Assembly: GCF_000023465.1 (NCBI RefSeq) | Contig: NC_014041.1 | Span: 2,796,001 to 2,860,000, forward strand | Direction of reading: 5' to 3' | DNA: 64,000 nt | Source: Zunongwangia profunda SM-A87 | GTDB taxonomy: Bacteria; Bacteroidota; Bacteroidia; Flavobacteriales; Flavobacteriaceae | Shown here: piece after piece, positions 43,333 through 53,230 of the stretch | Numbering within the stretch: the stretch's first letter is position 1 | Layout of the letters: each line of letters begins with the position of its first letter | Translations under genes and position numbers: made by a program | The notes under the pieces: model-generated | Told to the model about the DNA's origin: nothing | The model's database searches: none | Seen by the model: only the letters and a program-made list of their open reading frames with translations

Positions 43333-45207
43333 ATGAGAAAATCCATCATAGCAGTATGCCTGGCTTCTCTTGGGATGGGAAGTTTTTCTTTTGGCCAGGA
43401 GCTATATGTGCCCAGGGATGTAAAAAAGGCCTACGAAAACGAAACTAGAAGTAAAACCGGAAAACCGGGTAAAAATTACTGGCAAAATTCGGCGAAATAT
43501 AAGATAAATCTTCAGCTGGATCCCCCCAATCGTAAGGTTACCGGTTCTGAAGAAATTACCTATACCAATAACAGTCCGGAGACCTTACACTCCCTAAATT
43601 TCAAATTAATACTGAATAACCACAAACCTGGTGCTGCACGTTTGGGAATGGTTTCAGAAGATTATATGACCAACGGGATACAAATAGACTCCTATACACA
43701 AAACGGTACTAAAAAGGAATGGAATTCAGAAAATGATGGTACCAATAAAATGATGAGCCTGGATACACCACTTCAACCCGGTGAAAGTATTAACCTGAGT
43801 ATTAATTGGCATTTTGAGGTTTCTAAACAAAGTGGGCGAGAAGGTGCTATTTTAGAGAATACCTTTTTCCTTGCTTATTTTTACCCTCGCGTAGCCGTTT
43901 ATGACGATTATATGGGTTGGGATACCATGACGTTCTTCGGGATGCAGGAGTTTTATAATGATTTTAATGATTATGAAATTAACGTAAGTGTTCCTGAAGA
44001 TTTTTTGGTATGGTCGACTGGAGATTTGCTCAATCCGGAGGAAGTATTGCAGAAAAAATATGCGAAAAAGCTGGAGAAGTCAATGCAAAGCGATGAAGTA
44101 ATTCGTATTGTTACTCCCGATGATTTGGCGAAAAAAGAAATCACCAAAGAGGGCATCAATACCTGGAAATGGAAAGCGTCCAATATTACCGATGTCGCTA
44201 TTGCGGTTAGTAACGAGTACAACTGGGATGCCGCCAGTGTAGTGGTGGATTCTACCGCCAATCGTCGTGTGAGCGTACAGGCGGCTTACGACAATGTTTC
44301 TAAAGATTTTCATGAAATGGTGAATTACGGCCATCATGCTTTAAACTGGTTTTCAAATCATTACCCTGGTATTCCTTACCCATACTCAAAATCTACGCTG
44401 GTAAGAGGCCATGGTGATATGGAATACCCAATGATGGTAAACGATAATTCACATGAAGATCCTAATCTGGCGCGTTTTGTGGCAGAACATGAAATTGCCC
44501 ATACCTATTTTCCTTTTTATATGGGTACCAACGAGACACGATTTGGCTTTATGGACGAGGGCTGGGCAACCACTCTGGAACATTTAATAGGAATTGAAGA
44601 TTTAGGTAAAGAAAAGGCTGTTGAAGATTTTAAAAACTTTAGGGTCGAACGATGGATTCGCGATGATAATATGGAGCAGGAGGTGCCCATTATCACACCG
44701 TCCAACATTTTAAGCGGCCCGGTGTATCGAAATAACTCTTACGGAAAAGCTGCTCTGGGATATTTGGCGCTAAAAGATATGCTAGGTGATAAAGATTTTA
44801 AAAAAGCATTACAAGGCTATATGGAGCGTTGGCACGGCAAACATCCGATTCCCTGGGATTTCTTTTACAGCATTAATGATATTAGCGGAAAAGACCTGAA
44901 CTGGTTTTGGGATCGCTGGTATTTTCAACCAAATTATATAGATTTTAAGATTGAAAGCGTAAAACAGGAGGACAGTTCGGCTGAAATCATGGTAGAAAAT
45001 ATAGGAGGAATGCCGGCTCCTTTTGATGTCCTACTTACTTTTACTGATGGAACTACAAAAAATATTCATCAAAAATCTAGCATTTGGGAAACAACTAAAG
45101 ATCAGGTTTCTATAACTGTTGAAACTGAAAAGGCACTAAAATCGGTTAGCCTTGAAGGCGGAATTTGGATGGATGCCACACCAGAGAATAATACCTGGTC
45201 TAAATAA
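43333..45207 (+). CDS. Secreted M1 family metallopeptidase
   Basis: The 624-residue protein has a signal peptide (1-21). A beta-sandwich N-domain is followed by the M1 catalytic domain with H-E-I-A-H about residues 385-389 and the third zinc ligand Glu 18 residues on (M-D-E-G-W-A). The exopeptidase motif G-x-M-E-N is G-D-M-E-Y here, slightly divergent. M1 enzymes are zinc aminopeptidases. It is periplasmic or secreted, with no T9SS domain recognised. It is alone on its transcript. Confidence 0.9.
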   Translation: MRKSIIAVCLASLGMGSFSFGQELYVPRDVKKAYENETRSKTGKPGKNYWQNSAKYKINLQLDPPNRKVTGSEEITYTNNSPETLHSLNFKLILNNHKPGAARLGMVSEDYMTNGIQIDSYTQNGTKKEWNSENDGTNKMMSLDTPLQPGESINLSINWHFEVSKQSGREGAILENTFFLAYFYPRVAVYDDYMGWDTMTFFGMQEFYNDFNDYEINVSVPEDFLVWSTGDLLNPEEVLQKKYAKKLEKSMQSDEVIRIVTPDDLAKKEITKEGINTWKWKASNITDVAIAVSNEYNWDAASVVVDSTANRRVSVQAAYDNVSKDFHEMVNYGHHALNWFSNHYPGIPYPYSKSTLVRGHGDMEYPMMVNDNSHEDPNLARFVAEHEIAHTYFPFYMGTNETRFGFMDEGWATTLEHLIGIEDLGKEKAVEDFKNFRVERWIRDDNMEQEVPIITPSNILSGPVYRNNSYGKAALGYLALKDMLGDKDFKKALQGYMERWHGKHPIPWDFFYSINDISGKDLNWFWDRWYFQPNYIDFKIESVKQEDSSAEIMVENIGGMPAPFDVLLTFTDGTTKNIHQKSSIWETTKDQVSITVETEKALKSVSLEGGIWMDATPENNTWSK

Positions 45208-45379
45208 CTTTAATAGCACTGGATAATCGATATGGAATGCTCCCGACTCGATAGCTATTATGAAGAAGGGAGGGCTGCAAATAAAAATATCTAATAACTA
45301 CCTCATGGGGTTGCCTTGAGATAGTTTACACCAAAAAATTCGAACCTCTAAGAATAAAACCATGTTGAGGAGAGAAATT

Positions 45380-45417
45380 AAAAAGCTCATGATCCCTTAG
45401 GGAGCAGGGGCTTTTTT
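45380..45417 (+). terminator. Possible weak terminator before the MFS gene
   Basis: An AAAAAGC/GCTTTTT stem with an interior CCC/GGG pair is followed by a T-run. It is less regular than the other terminators here. Confidence 0.4.
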
Positions 45418-45436
45418 TAAATGCTAATAAAAAGTT

Positions 45437-46717
45437 ATGGCATCAATATCTGGCAAAGACCCATACGCCGCGTTGCGTTACAAGGAATTTAATATCTTTT
45501 TATGTATGCGTTTTGCATTTGTTTTTGCCAGAACCATGCAATTTATTGTTATTGAATGGGAAGTATATAAGCTTACTAAAGATCCGCTTTCATTAGGAGT
45601 AATCGGCTTAATGGAAGTGATTCCTGCCGTTACGCTATCCCTGTATGCCGGGCATGTGGTCGATCAAAAAGAGAAGAAAAGCCTTTTAATGAAATGTATA
45701 CTGGGTTTCTCTTTTATAAGTGCGGGGTTATTTTTACTTACCTGGCCAAAATTTGTTAGTGATCTTCCGCAACAATGGATTTTATACGGAATTTATTCCT
45801 TAGTATTTTTCGGAGGGATTGTCCGTGCGTTTTTAGGCCCTTCTTTATTTTCTATGTTTTCCCTTATTGTTCCTAAAAAAATATATCCAAACGCCGCCAC
45901 CTGGAACAGTTCGATATATCAGCTGGCTGCCGTTTTAGGACCGGCGCTGGCTGGTTTTAGTATCCATTGGATCGGGGTGCACTGGTCGATGTTATTGATT
46001 TTTGGGTTCTCGTTAATTGCTGTCATCGCATTAACACGTATTCCTAAAAAACCAATTTTAAATCCCAAACTGGGTGAGCCTGTTTTAAAAAGTTTAAAAG
46101 AAGGTGTAAAATTTGTGATCAATACAAAAATTATTCTTGGGGTGATAAGTTTAGATATGATCGCTGTTTTATTTGGTGGAGCGGTGGCACTTTTACCTGT
46201 TTTTGCCCAGGATATTTTAAAAGTGGGGCCTGAAGGTTTTGGCGTATTAAGAGCAGCACCTGCCATAGGCTCAGTCCTTATCATGTTCACATCGGCCTAT
46301 TTTCCTTTAAATAAAAAAGCTGGTATTAAATTATTGGCTGCCATTTTTGGTTTTGGGCTTTCCATCATCATTTTTGGCCTTTCTACCTATTTTTTGGTAT
46401 CGGTTTTTGCTCTTTTTTTAAGCGGTATGACAGATGGGGTTTCCATGATTATAAGACAAACCATCTTACAACTTAAAACACCAGATCATATGCGTGGTCG
46501 TGTATCTTCTGTAAACTCGATGTTTATTAGTTCTTCTAATGAGCTTGGTGCTTTTGAAAGCGGTTTAACGGCTAAAATTATGGGGACAGTAACAGCGGTT
46601 GTCTTTGGCGGAAGTATGACTGTACTTACCGTTTTGGTTACCGGCTTTATATCACCTACCTTCAGAAGATTAGATTTACAAAAAGATATAGATGCACATG
46701 AAGCAAATGATCAATAA
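45437..46717 (+). CDS. MFS transporter
   Basis: The 426-residue protein has about twelve membrane helices and an MFS-type loop 'G-H-V-V-D-Q-K-E-K-K-S-L' near 72-83, a variant of the G-x-x-x-D-R-x-G-R-R motif. The second half has 'M-R-G-R-V-S-S-V'. It resembles the EntS/enterobactin-type exporter group, but the substrate is unproven. It lies between the M1 peptidase gene and the LysR gene without an obvious operon partner. Confidence 0.85.
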   Translation: MASISGKDPYAALRYKEFNIFLCMRFAFVFARTMQFIVIEWEVYKLTKDPLSLGVIGLMEVIPAVTLSLYAGHVVDQKEKKSLLMKCILGFSFISAGLFLLTWPKFVSDLPQQWILYGIYSLVFFGGIVRAFLGPSLFSMFSLIVPKKIYPNAATWNSSIYQLAAVLGPALAGFSIHWIGVHWSMLLIFGFSLIAVIALTRIPKKPILNPKLGEPVLKSLKEGVKFVINTKIILGVISLDMIAVLFGGAVALLPVFAQDILKVGPEGFGVLRAAPAIGSVLIMFTSAYFPLNKKAGIKLLAAIFGFGLSIIIFGLSTYFLVSVFALFLSGMTDGVSMIIRQTILQLKTPDHMRGRVSSVNSMFISSSNELGAFESGLTAKIMGTVTAVVFGGSMTVLTVLVTGFISPTFRRLDLQKDIDAHEANDQ

Positions 46718-46755
46718 TTTTTAAGATGATAACTTGTATTTCAATTGCGAATAAG

Positions 46756-46786
46756 TTGTACGTAACATACATCTTTATTACTTTTG
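46756..46786 (+). promoter_or_regulatory. Promoter of the lysR-like gene (TTG-N20-TACTTTTG)
   Basis: TTG (46756-46758), 20 bp, then TACTTTTG (46779-46786) is a full match to the Bacteroidota consensus. It lies 6 bp before ATG 46793, suggesting a very short or absent leader. Confidence 0.7.
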
Positions 46787-46792
46787 ATTATA

Positions 46793-47686
46793 ATGTTCGA
46801 TTTTAAATTACAGGTTTTTCAAAGTGTGGCATCCAGGCTTAGTTTTTCTAAAGCAGCTGAAGACCTTCATATTACACAGCCAGCGGTGACCCGGCATATC
46901 AGGCAAATTGAAGCCCATTTCAATCAAAAGCTTTTTAAGCGAAAGGGAAACAGCATCGCACTTACCGAAGCCGGTAAATTATTGCTTTCGCATAGTAAAC
47001 TTATTTTTCAGCAATATGAGAAAGCAGCGTTCGACATGAATTCGCTGATCGATAAAAGCGAAGGAAGCCTTAGAATTGCCGCCAGTACCACTATCGCCCA
47101 GTATATTTTACCTGAAGTACTGGCAAAGTTTCACCAGAAATTCCCGAAAATTAAGATCCATTTACTGAATATGAATACCGAGGAAGTAGAAAAATCAGTG
47201 ATGAATAATTCGGTAGAATTAGGCTTTATAGAAGGGCAGTCAAAAAATCGGGAGCTTGCCTACGAAGCTTTTTTAGAAGACGAAATTGTACTGGTGGTCG
47301 ACAAATTACATCCACTGGCCAAGAGCAACCAGATTTCGGTGTCGGCATTAAAGGATATCCCGCTTGTTTTAAGAGAAAAGGGATCGGGAACCCGTGAAGT
47401 GATCCTAAAAGCTTTTGAGCATCTAAATGTAAAAGCAGAAGCACTAAATATTGAATTAGAGCTGGGAAGTTCAGAAAGTATAAAGTCATATCTATCTAAT
47501 GGGCATATTGCCAGCTTTTTAAGTATTAATACTGTGCTAAAAGAATTAAAATATGGTGATTTTTATATTCTTGATATCGAAAATTTACAAATTAAGCGTG
47601 ATTTCTTTTTTATCCAGCAACAGGGACATCACTCCAAATTAAATTCGGTATTTTTAAAATTCCTACAACATCATTATAACTTTTAG
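46793..47686 (+). CDS. LysR family transcriptional regulator (YeiE-like)
   Basis: ATG 46793 gives 297 residues. The in-frame TTG at 46784 overlaps the promoter and is rejected. The N-terminal helix-turn-helix reads 'A-S-R-L-S-F-S-K-A-A-E-D-L-H-I-T-Q-P-A-V-T-R-H-I-R-Q-I-E'. A periplasmic-binding-like effector domain follows (about 90-297). It is directly upstream of the YeiH-type transporter, as yeiE is beside yeiH in enterobacteria, where YeiE has been linked to sulfite sensing. The effector here is unproven. Confidence 0.87.
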   Translation: MFDFKLQVFQSVASRLSFSKAAEDLHITQPAVTRHIRQIEAHFNQKLFKRKGNSIALTEAGKLLLSHSKLIFQQYEKAAFDMNSLIDKSEGSLRIAASTTIAQYILPEVLAKFHQKFPKIKIHLLNMNTEEVEKSVMNNSVELGFIEGQSKNRELAYEAFLEDEIVLVVDKLHPLAKSNQISVSALKDIPLVLREKGSGTREVILKAFEHLNVKAEALNIELELGSSESIKSYLSNGHIASFLSINTVLKELKYGDFYILDIENLQIKRDFFFIQQQGHHSKLNSVFLKFLQHHYNF

Positions 47687-47702
47687 TTATATAGTATAAC
47701 TA
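47684..47702. promoter_or_regulatory. Perfect inverted repeat at the lysR stop; candidate LysR binding site
   Basis: TAGTTATA-TAG-TATAACTA is an 8-bp perfect dyad with a 3-bp spacer, containing a T-N11-A core. It lies just upstream of the YeiH promoter -33 element, where LysR regulators usually bind. Confidence 0.5.
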
Positions 47703-47710
47703 TTTATCAT

Positions 47711-47741
47711 TTGATTTCAGGCAAAACAGGGGGTACTTTTG
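47711..47741 (+). promoter_or_regulatory. Promoter of the YeiH-like gene (TTG-N20-TACTTTTG)
   Basis: TTG (47711-47713), 20 bp, then TACTTTTG (47734-47741) shares spacing and -7 element with the lysR promoter. It lies 17 bp before ATG 47759. Confidence 0.7.
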
Positions 47742-47758
47742 GAGTATATATTCGGTTT

Positions 47759-48688
47759 ATGAAATCTATAGCTACTTCCGCTTTATTCGTTATACTTTGC
47801 CTGGCTTGTATGCTTCCGGTGGTAAATCCGCCTATCGCATTAGCTGCCGGGATTGTATTTGCACAATTTTTTCAGCATCCCTTTCAGCAGAAAACACAGT
47901 TAGGTATTAACTGGTTATTGAAAATTTCGGTGATTGGCCTGGGCTTCGGTATGAATATCGATAAAGCGCTAGCCGCCGGAAAAGACGGATTTGTTTTTAC
48001 GCTGCTATCAATTACTTTAACCATTGGATTGGGGATTGCAATAGGTAAGCTTTTTAAGATCGATCAAAAAATTGCCAAATTAATAAGTTCGGGTACCGCA
48101 ATTTGTGGGGGTAGTGCCATTGCTGCGATTTCTCCCATTATAAAAGCAGATGCTAAGCAAATCTCTATTGCTATTGGCAGTGTTTTTCTATTAAATAGTA
48201 TTGCTTTATTCTTATTCCCGGTTTTAGGCCACTATTTTAATATGAGTCAACATCAATTTGGGATCTGGAGTGCTATTGCCATCCATGATACCAGCTCTGT
48301 TGTAGGTGCAGCGCAGGTGTATGGCAACGAAGCTTTAGAGATTGCTACCACGGTTAAATTAGCCCGGGCGTTATGGATTCTGCCGGTGTCTGTACTATTT
48401 GCCTTAAGTAGTCATACCGAACTTAAAAAGATTAAAGTTCCTTACTTTATCGGTCTTTTTATTTTGGCAGTCCTGGCCAATACCTATATTCCTAATATAG
48501 AAGTTGTAGCTCCAAACATTGTTTGGATTTCCAAAATGGGCCTAACACTCGTATTATTTTTAATTGGGAGTACGTTAAACTATAAAAGCTTTATGAAGGT
48601 GGGAATTAAACCGGTGATTTTAGCCATTTTTATATGGATTTTTATCAGTATTGTTTCTTTAATCGGAGTGTTGCAATTAATAAATTGA
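47759..48688 (+). CDS. YeiH family putative sulfate/sulfite exporter
   Basis: ATG 47759 (M-K-S-I-A-T) gives 309 residues. The longer TTG frame from 47711 is rejected because its start overlaps the promoter -33 element. About ten membrane helices are present, with the family motifs 'G-T-A-I-C-G-G-S-A-I-A-A' near 116-127 and 'A-I-H-D-T-S-S-V-V-G-A-A'. YeiH is annotated as a putative sulfate exporter. The coupling with a LysR regulator and twin promoters suggests response to a sulfur oxyanion. Confidence 0.9.
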   Translation: MKSIATSALFVILCLACMLPVVNPPIALAAGIVFAQFFQHPFQQKTQLGINWLLKISVIGLGFGMNIDKALAAGKDGFVFTLLSITLTIGLGIAIGKLFKIDQKIAKLISSGTAICGGSAIAAISPIIKADAKQISIAIGSVFLLNSIALFLFPVLGHYFNMSQHQFGIWSAIAIHDTSSVVGAAQVYGNEALEIATTVKLARALWILPVSVLFALSSHTELKKIKVPYFIGLFILAVLANTYIPNIEVVAPNIVWISKMGLTLVLFLIGSTLNYKSFMKVGIKPVILAIFIWIFISIVSLIGVLQLIN

Positions 48689-48859
48689 AGCCAAAATCAT
48701 CAAAACCTGGTTTATTGAGTAGGACATTTTTCTAAAATACTGGTATAACTTCACCATTTCAAAGGTTTTAGTATTTTTATAAGGTTTAGTCTTACCGTGA
48801 AACAGATTTAATTAGTTAATTTTAGCATTCGAAATGATTAAAACCAAAAGATTCACTTC

Positions 48860-49315
48860 ATGAAAATCGGAATTGCTGCAGATCATGCCGGCTTAGAACA
48901 AAAAGGAAAGTTACTGGAACTTTTAAAAGAGAAAAATTTCGATATAGAGGATTTTGGTGCATTCGAATATGAAAGTGACGACGACTATCCAGATGTGGTT
49001 GCTCCTTTAGCAAAGGCTTTAAGCGATCATAAAATAGATCGGGCTATCGCTGTTTGTGGCAGTGGGGTAGGCGTGTCTATCGCGGCAAACAAGTTTCCGG
49101 GTGTTCGGGCAGCATTAATTTCAGAAACTTATTCTGCACACCAGGGAGTGGAACATGATGATATGAATATGATTTGTGTGGGCGGAAGAGTGCTGGGCAC
49201 TTCACTTATTCTGGAGCTCATTCTGGCTTTTTTAAAAGCTGAATTTCAGCACAAAGAGCGTTTTGTGAGACGTCTGGATAAAGTCTTGGATATAGAAAAA
49301 AAGAATTTTAAATAA
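48860..49315 (+). CDS. rpiB: Ribose-5-phosphate isomerase B family protein
   Basis: The 151-residue protein is a typical RpiB/LacAB. It opens 'I-G-I-A-A-D-H-A-G' and has D-Y-P-D-V near 42-46, the catalytic Cys66 in A-V-C-G-S-G-V-G and 'A-A-N-K-F-P-G-V-R-A-A-L'. 'D-D-M-N-M-I-C-V-G-G-R-V-L-G' closes the active site. It isomerises ribulose-5-phosphate and ribose-5-phosphate. It heads the rpiB-gnd-zwf-pgl run. Confidence 0.88.
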   Translation: MKIGIAADHAGLEQKGKLLELLKEKNFDIEDFGAFEYESDDDYPDVVAPLAKALSDHKIDRAIAVCGSGVGVSIAANKFPGVRAALISETYSAHQGVEHDDMNMICVGGRVLGTSLILELILAFLKAEFQHKERFVRRLDKVLDIEKKNFK

Positions 49316-49345
49316 ATAGAATAGTTAAGAACCTAAAACTGAATC

Positions 49346-50752
49346 ATGAAAGAATTCGATTTTGGAATTGTTGGTCTTGGAGTAATGGGTAGAAACCTTT
49401 TACTGAATATGGCCGACCATAAATTTTCTGTAGCCGGGCTGGACCTGGATCCGGAAAAAGCGGCGTCGCTGGAAAAAGAAGCTTCAGAAAAGCACACGAT
49501 AAAAGGAACCACCTCGCCAGAAGAGTTTTGCGGGTTAATTCGTAAGCCCAGAGCGATCATGCTTCTGGTTCCTGCGGGAAAACCTGTAGATGCTGCGATT
49601 GCTTCGTTATTACCTTACTTAGAAGAAGGTGATGTTTTGGTAGATGGAGGAAATTCTTATTTTCCCGATACCAACCGCCGGGTGGATGAGCTTGCTGCAA
49701 AAGGAATTCACTTCTTTGGCATGGGAATTTCTGGTGGCGAAAAAGGAGCCCGTTTTGGCCCAAGTATGATGCCAGGAGGGAATGCCGAAGCTTACGAAAG
49801 ACTTCGCCCTATTTTTGAAGCCGTAGCAGCCAAAGTAAACGGGGAGCCCTGTGTTACTTATCTTGGAAAAGGATCTGCTGGAAACTATGTAAAAATGGTT
49901 CATAATGGGATTGAATATGCAATTATGCAACTTATTGCAGAGGTGTATGATCTTTTGAAAAGAGGATACGGAGTAGAAGATGCTAAAATTCAGCAATTAT
50001 TCGAGAAATGGAATAATTCAGAATTAGCTTCTTTTCTGGTAGAAATTACCGCCGGGATTCTTAAAAAAGAAGACGAGGTTACCGGAAAAGGAATTTTACT
50101 GAATTATATCTCTGATGCTGCAAAAGCCAAAGGAACCGGTAAATGGACCTCGCAAAACGCGATGGATATCCAGGCGCCTATCCCTTCTATTAATGCGGCG
50201 GTAGAGATGCGTGATATTTCTAAGTATAAAGAAGAACGTGTAGAAGCTTCAAAGCAATTAAAATGGGATGATGTTTCAGAAACTTCAGAAGAAGAAATTT
50301 TTGCGGCATTAACCGATGCGTTCTACTTTGGGATGATTACTATTTATGCCCAGGGATTAGCCCAGTTAACCATTGCTTCTAAGGAGTATGATTATGGTCT
50401 AAATCTGGAAGAAGTGGCTAAGATCTGGAGGGGCGGATGTATTATCAGAGCCGCCTGTTTAGAAGATTTTAGACAGGCCTACAGCAAATCCCCAGAGCTT
50501 CCTAATCTTTTGTTAGATGAAACTATAGGAAAGACTTTAGTAGAAAAACAAGCTGCAGCACGTAATGTGGTAAAGGCTTTTATCGACAAAGGAATTCCCT
50601 CATCGGTATTTAGTTCTACCGTGTCTTATTTTGACTCGTACAGAAGTGAAATTTTACCCACCAACCTTATCCAGGCACAGCGGGATTTCTTTGGTGCGCA
50701 CAAGTATGAGCGTAATGACCAGGAGGGTATTTTTCATACTGAGTGGAATTAA
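49346..50752 (+). CDS. gnd: 6-phosphogluconate dehydrogenase, decarboxylating
   Basis: The 468-residue protein has the nucleotide-binding 'G-I-V-G-L-G-V-M-G-R-N-L' (7-18), 'D-G-G-N-S-Y-F-P-D-T' near 98, 'M-G-I-S-G-G-E-x-G-A-R-x-G-P-S-M-M-P-G-G' and 'K-M-V-H-N-G-I-E-Y' near 187, all diagnostic. It converts 6-phosphogluconate to ribulose-5-phosphate with NADPH and CO2. It follows rpiB by 30 bp and precedes zwf by 23 bp. Confidence 0.95.
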   Translation: MKEFDFGIVGLGVMGRNLLLNMADHKFSVAGLDLDPEKAASLEKEASEKHTIKGTTSPEEFCGLIRKPRAIMLLVPAGKPVDAAIASLLPYLEEGDVLVDGGNSYFPDTNRRVDELAAKGIHFFGMGISGGEKGARFGPSMMPGGNAEAYERLRPIFEAVAAKVNGEPCVTYLGKGSAGNYVKMVHNGIEYAIMQLIAEVYDLLKRGYGVEDAKIQQLFEKWNNSELASFLVEITAGILKKEDEVTGKGILLNYISDAAKAKGTGKWTSQNAMDIQAPIPSINAAVEMRDISKYKEERVEASKQLKWDDVSETSEEEIFAALTDAFYFGMITIYAQGLAQLTIASKEYDYGLNLEEVAKIWRGGCIIRAACLEDFRQAYSKSPELPNLLLDETIGKTLVEKQAAARNVVKAFIDKGIPSSVFSSTVSYFDSYRSEILPTNLIQAQRDFFGAHKYERNDQEGIFHTEWN

Positions 50753-50775
50753 GCCTCAATTAATTTAAAACTAAA

Positions 50776-52302
50776 ATGAAGACAGAAAAGAAAGCGGCCC
50801 CAACGATCATTGTTATATTTGGAGGAACAGGAGATCTTGCCAGTCGCAAATTAATCCCTGCATTTTATAATCTTTATCTCGATGATCGAATGGCAGATAA
50901 TTTTGCCATTTTTGGATTGGGAAGATCAGATTTTGATGATACCTCGTACCGAAAAGATCTTTATAAAAAATTAAAAGAATTTTCTCGTCGCGATCCCGAT
51001 TCAAAAATCTGGAAGAAGTTCGAAGAGTCGATTTATTATTTTAAATCAGATATCACCAACGAAAAATCCTATCAGGATTTACATTCCAAATTAGATAATC
51101 TTGATAAAGAATGGGGAGAACGAGCCAATAGATTATTTTACCTATCGGTATCTCCCAAATTTATCGATGATATTACCGCAAACCTTAAAAACCAGAAACT
51201 GGTAGAAGAGCTGGAAAAAGACCGTTTGGTGATCGAAAAGCCATTTGGTTATGATCTGGAGTCTTCTATAGAACTAAATCAATTGCTTCGTCGGACTTTT
51301 GACGAAAAGCAAATTTTTAGAATTGATCATTATCTGGGTAAAGAAACGGTACAGAATATTTTGGCATTCCGTTTTGGGAATGCTTTATTCGAGCCGCTTT
51401 GGAACCGAAACTATATCGACTATGTACAAATTACCGTTGCAGAGAAGGTAGGTGTGGGGTCACGTGGTGGTTATTATGAAGGTTCGGGAGCGCTTCGTGA
51501 TATGATCCAGAATCACCTGTTACAGATTCTTTGTATGGTAGCGATGGAAGCACCGATTTCTGCCGATGCTGAAGAGATTCGGAATCGTAAGGTAGAAGTT
51601 TTACGTGCCATTCGCAGAATAAAACCCGACGAGGTAAGCAAAAATGCCGTTCGTGGCCAGTACAGCGCAGGTTGGGTAGAAGGAGAAAAAGTACCAGGTT
51701 ACCGCGAAGAAGAGGGCGTAAGCGAAACTTCGAATACCGAAACTTATGCGGCAATTAAATTCTTTATCGATAACTGGCGTTGGCAAAACGTACCTTTTTA
51801 TTTAAGGACCGGTAAACGTATGCAGGAGAAAAGTTCTTCGATTACTATTCAGTTTAGACCCGTACCGCACGCGGCCTTTCCCGGTGAGCAGTCCAATAAC
51901 ATTATGCCCAATAAGCTAACGATTAACTTACAACCGCAAATGGATATCAGGTTACGTTTTATGACCAAAAAGCCCGGTTTGGAAATGAACCTTAATCCTT
52001 CTGAGATGGTTTTTGATTATGATAGCTGTTCTACTCATACACCAGAAGCTTACGAAACCTTATTGCTGGATGCGATGTTGGGTGATACCACCTTATTTAT
52101 GCGATCAGATCAGGTAGAAGAAGCCTGGGACGTGATAAAAACCGTTCAGGAAGCCTGGGATAGCAGGGAGTCGATTAATTTTCCTAATTATCAGGCAGGA
52201 AGTTACGGACCAGAAAACGCAGAAGCCCTTATTGCGCAACAGGGACATGTATGGTCGATTAACGTACCCGGAAAAAAAGAAAAGAAACAAGAAGAATGCT
52301 AA
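50776..52302 (+). CDS. zwf: Glucose-6-phosphate 1-dehydrogenase
   Basis: The 508-residue protein has the coenzyme motif '[11 protein letters not shown]' near 15-25 and the substrate motif 'R-I-D-H-Y-L-G-K-E' near 180-188. It oxidises glucose-6-phosphate to 6-phosphogluconolactone, forming NADPH. The C-terminus overlaps pgl by 7 bp. Order gnd-zwf-pgl covers the oxidative pentose phosphate branch. Confidence 0.95.
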   Translation: MKTEKKAAPTIIVIFGGTGDLASRKLIPAFYNLYLDDRMADNFAIFGLGRSDFDDTSYRKDLYKKLKEFSRRDPDSKIWKKFEESIYYFKSDITNEKSYQDLHSKLDNLDKEWGERANRLFYLSVSPKFIDDITANLKNQKLVEELEKDRLVIEKPFGYDLESSIELNQLLRRTFDEKQIFRIDHYLGKETVQNILAFRFGNALFEPLWNRNYIDYVQITVAEKVGVGSRGGYYEGSGALRDMIQNHLLQILCMVAMEAPISADAEEIRNRKVEVLRAIRRIKPDEVSKNAVRGQYSAGWVEGEKVPGYREEEGVSETSNTETYAAIKFFIDNWRWQNVPFYLRTGKRMQEKSSSITIQFRPVPHAAFPGEQSNNIMPNKLTINLQPQMDIRLRFMTKKPGLEMNLNPSEMVFDYDSCSTHTPEAYETLLLDAMLGDTTLFMRSDQVEEAWDVIKTVQEAWDSRESINFPNYQAGSYGPENAEALIAQQGHVWSINVPGKKEKKQEEC

Positions 52303-53006
52303 ACATATATCAAACTAAAGAAGAAGCCAGTCGTGCTGCTGCCCGTCATTTTGTAGAATGTGCAGGTCTTGCCATAGAAAAACATGGCAAGTTTACTGTT
52401 GCCTTAACCGGTGGATCTTCACCCGGAGGCATGTACGATTTGCTAACTAGAGAATTTATAGATCAGGTAGACTGGGGTAAAATTTTTGTTTTTTGGGGAG
52501 ACGAACGATGGGTTCCTTTAGAAGACGAGCGTAGTAATGCGGGAAATGCTTTTAAGGATTTTCTTGATAAGGTGAGTATTCCAAAAGAACAAATCTTCCC
52601 GATGTATAAGGACGGAATTTCGGCCGAAGAGTATGCAAAAGAGTATTCGGCGATTTTGGATCAGGTATTAGAAGATGGTAAAACCTTCGATCTCATCTTT
52701 TTGGGCATGGGAGACGATGGGCATACCGCTTCCTTATTCCCGGGAGAAAAAGTAATTCACGAAAAAGAAAAGAAAGTCGCGGCTTATTTTCTGGAACCTC
52801 AGGATATGTACAGAATTACATTAACCGCACCATTAATCAATTCGGCTAAAAGTGTAGCATTTATTGCCTTTGGTGCAAAGAAAGCAAATGCACTTTACGA
52901 GGTGATTAAAGGAGAGAAGAACATAGAGAAATATCCTTCTCAGATCATCGCACCTGCGGGAGAACTTATGTGGTATGTGGATAAAGAAGCCGCCGCTAAA
53001 ATATAG
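52296..53006 (+). CDS. pgl: 6-phosphogluconolactonase
   Basis: The 236-residue protein of the NagB/DevB type has 'A-L-T-G-G-S-S-P-G' near 34-42, 'F-W-G-D-E-R-W-V-P' near 66 and '[14 protein letters not shown]' near 138. It hydrolyses 6-phosphogluconolactone. Its ATG lies inside the zwf stop region (7-bp overlap), so translation is coupled. A strong terminator closes the operon. Confidence 0.94.
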   Translation: MLNIYQTKEEASRAAARHFVECAGLAIEKHGKFTVALTGGSSPGGMYDLLTREFIDQVDWGKIFVFWGDERWVPLEDERSNAGNAFKDFLDKVSIPKEQIFPMYKDGISAEEYAKEYSAILDQVLEDGKTFDLIFLGMGDDGHTASLFPGEKVIHEKEKKVAAYFLEPQDMYRITLTAPLINSAKSVAFIAFGAKKANALYEVIKGEKNIEKYPSQIIAPAGELMWYVDKEAAAKI

Positions 53007-53035
53007 TAGAACGGTATTAATACATACGAGCTTTT

Positions 53036-53072
53036 AAAAAAACCGGACTGTTTTCGCAGTCCGGTTTTTTTT
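53036..53072 (+). terminator. Rho-independent terminator of the PPP operon
   Basis: The stem CCGGACTG/CAGTCCGG with a TTTTCG loop and a T8 run is the end of the rpiB-gnd-zwf-pgl unit. Confidence 0.93.
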
Positions 53073-53176
53073 ATAACACTTCACTAAATAATTATAAAGT
53101 ATTGAAGATTAGTAAATTGTAATGAATCTAAGGAGATAGTAAGATTAATTTTAAAATTAAAAAGTTAATAAAAACA

Positions 53177-53184
53177 TAAATTTG
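53177..53184 (+). promoter_or_regulatory. -7 promoter element TAAATTTG of the second T9SS protein gene
   Basis: TAAATTTG matches TAnnTTTG, 46 bp before the TTG start at 53231. No -33 TTG was recognised. Confidence 0.45.
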
Positions 53185-53230
53185 TATACAATAGCTTATT
53201 ATTGCCGATCAATTAACAAGGTTAACCGTT

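Noticed and set aside
45340..45350. A TTCGAACC-like stretch considered as a tRNA T-arm
   Set aside because: No acceptor, D or anticodon stems could be drawn around it.
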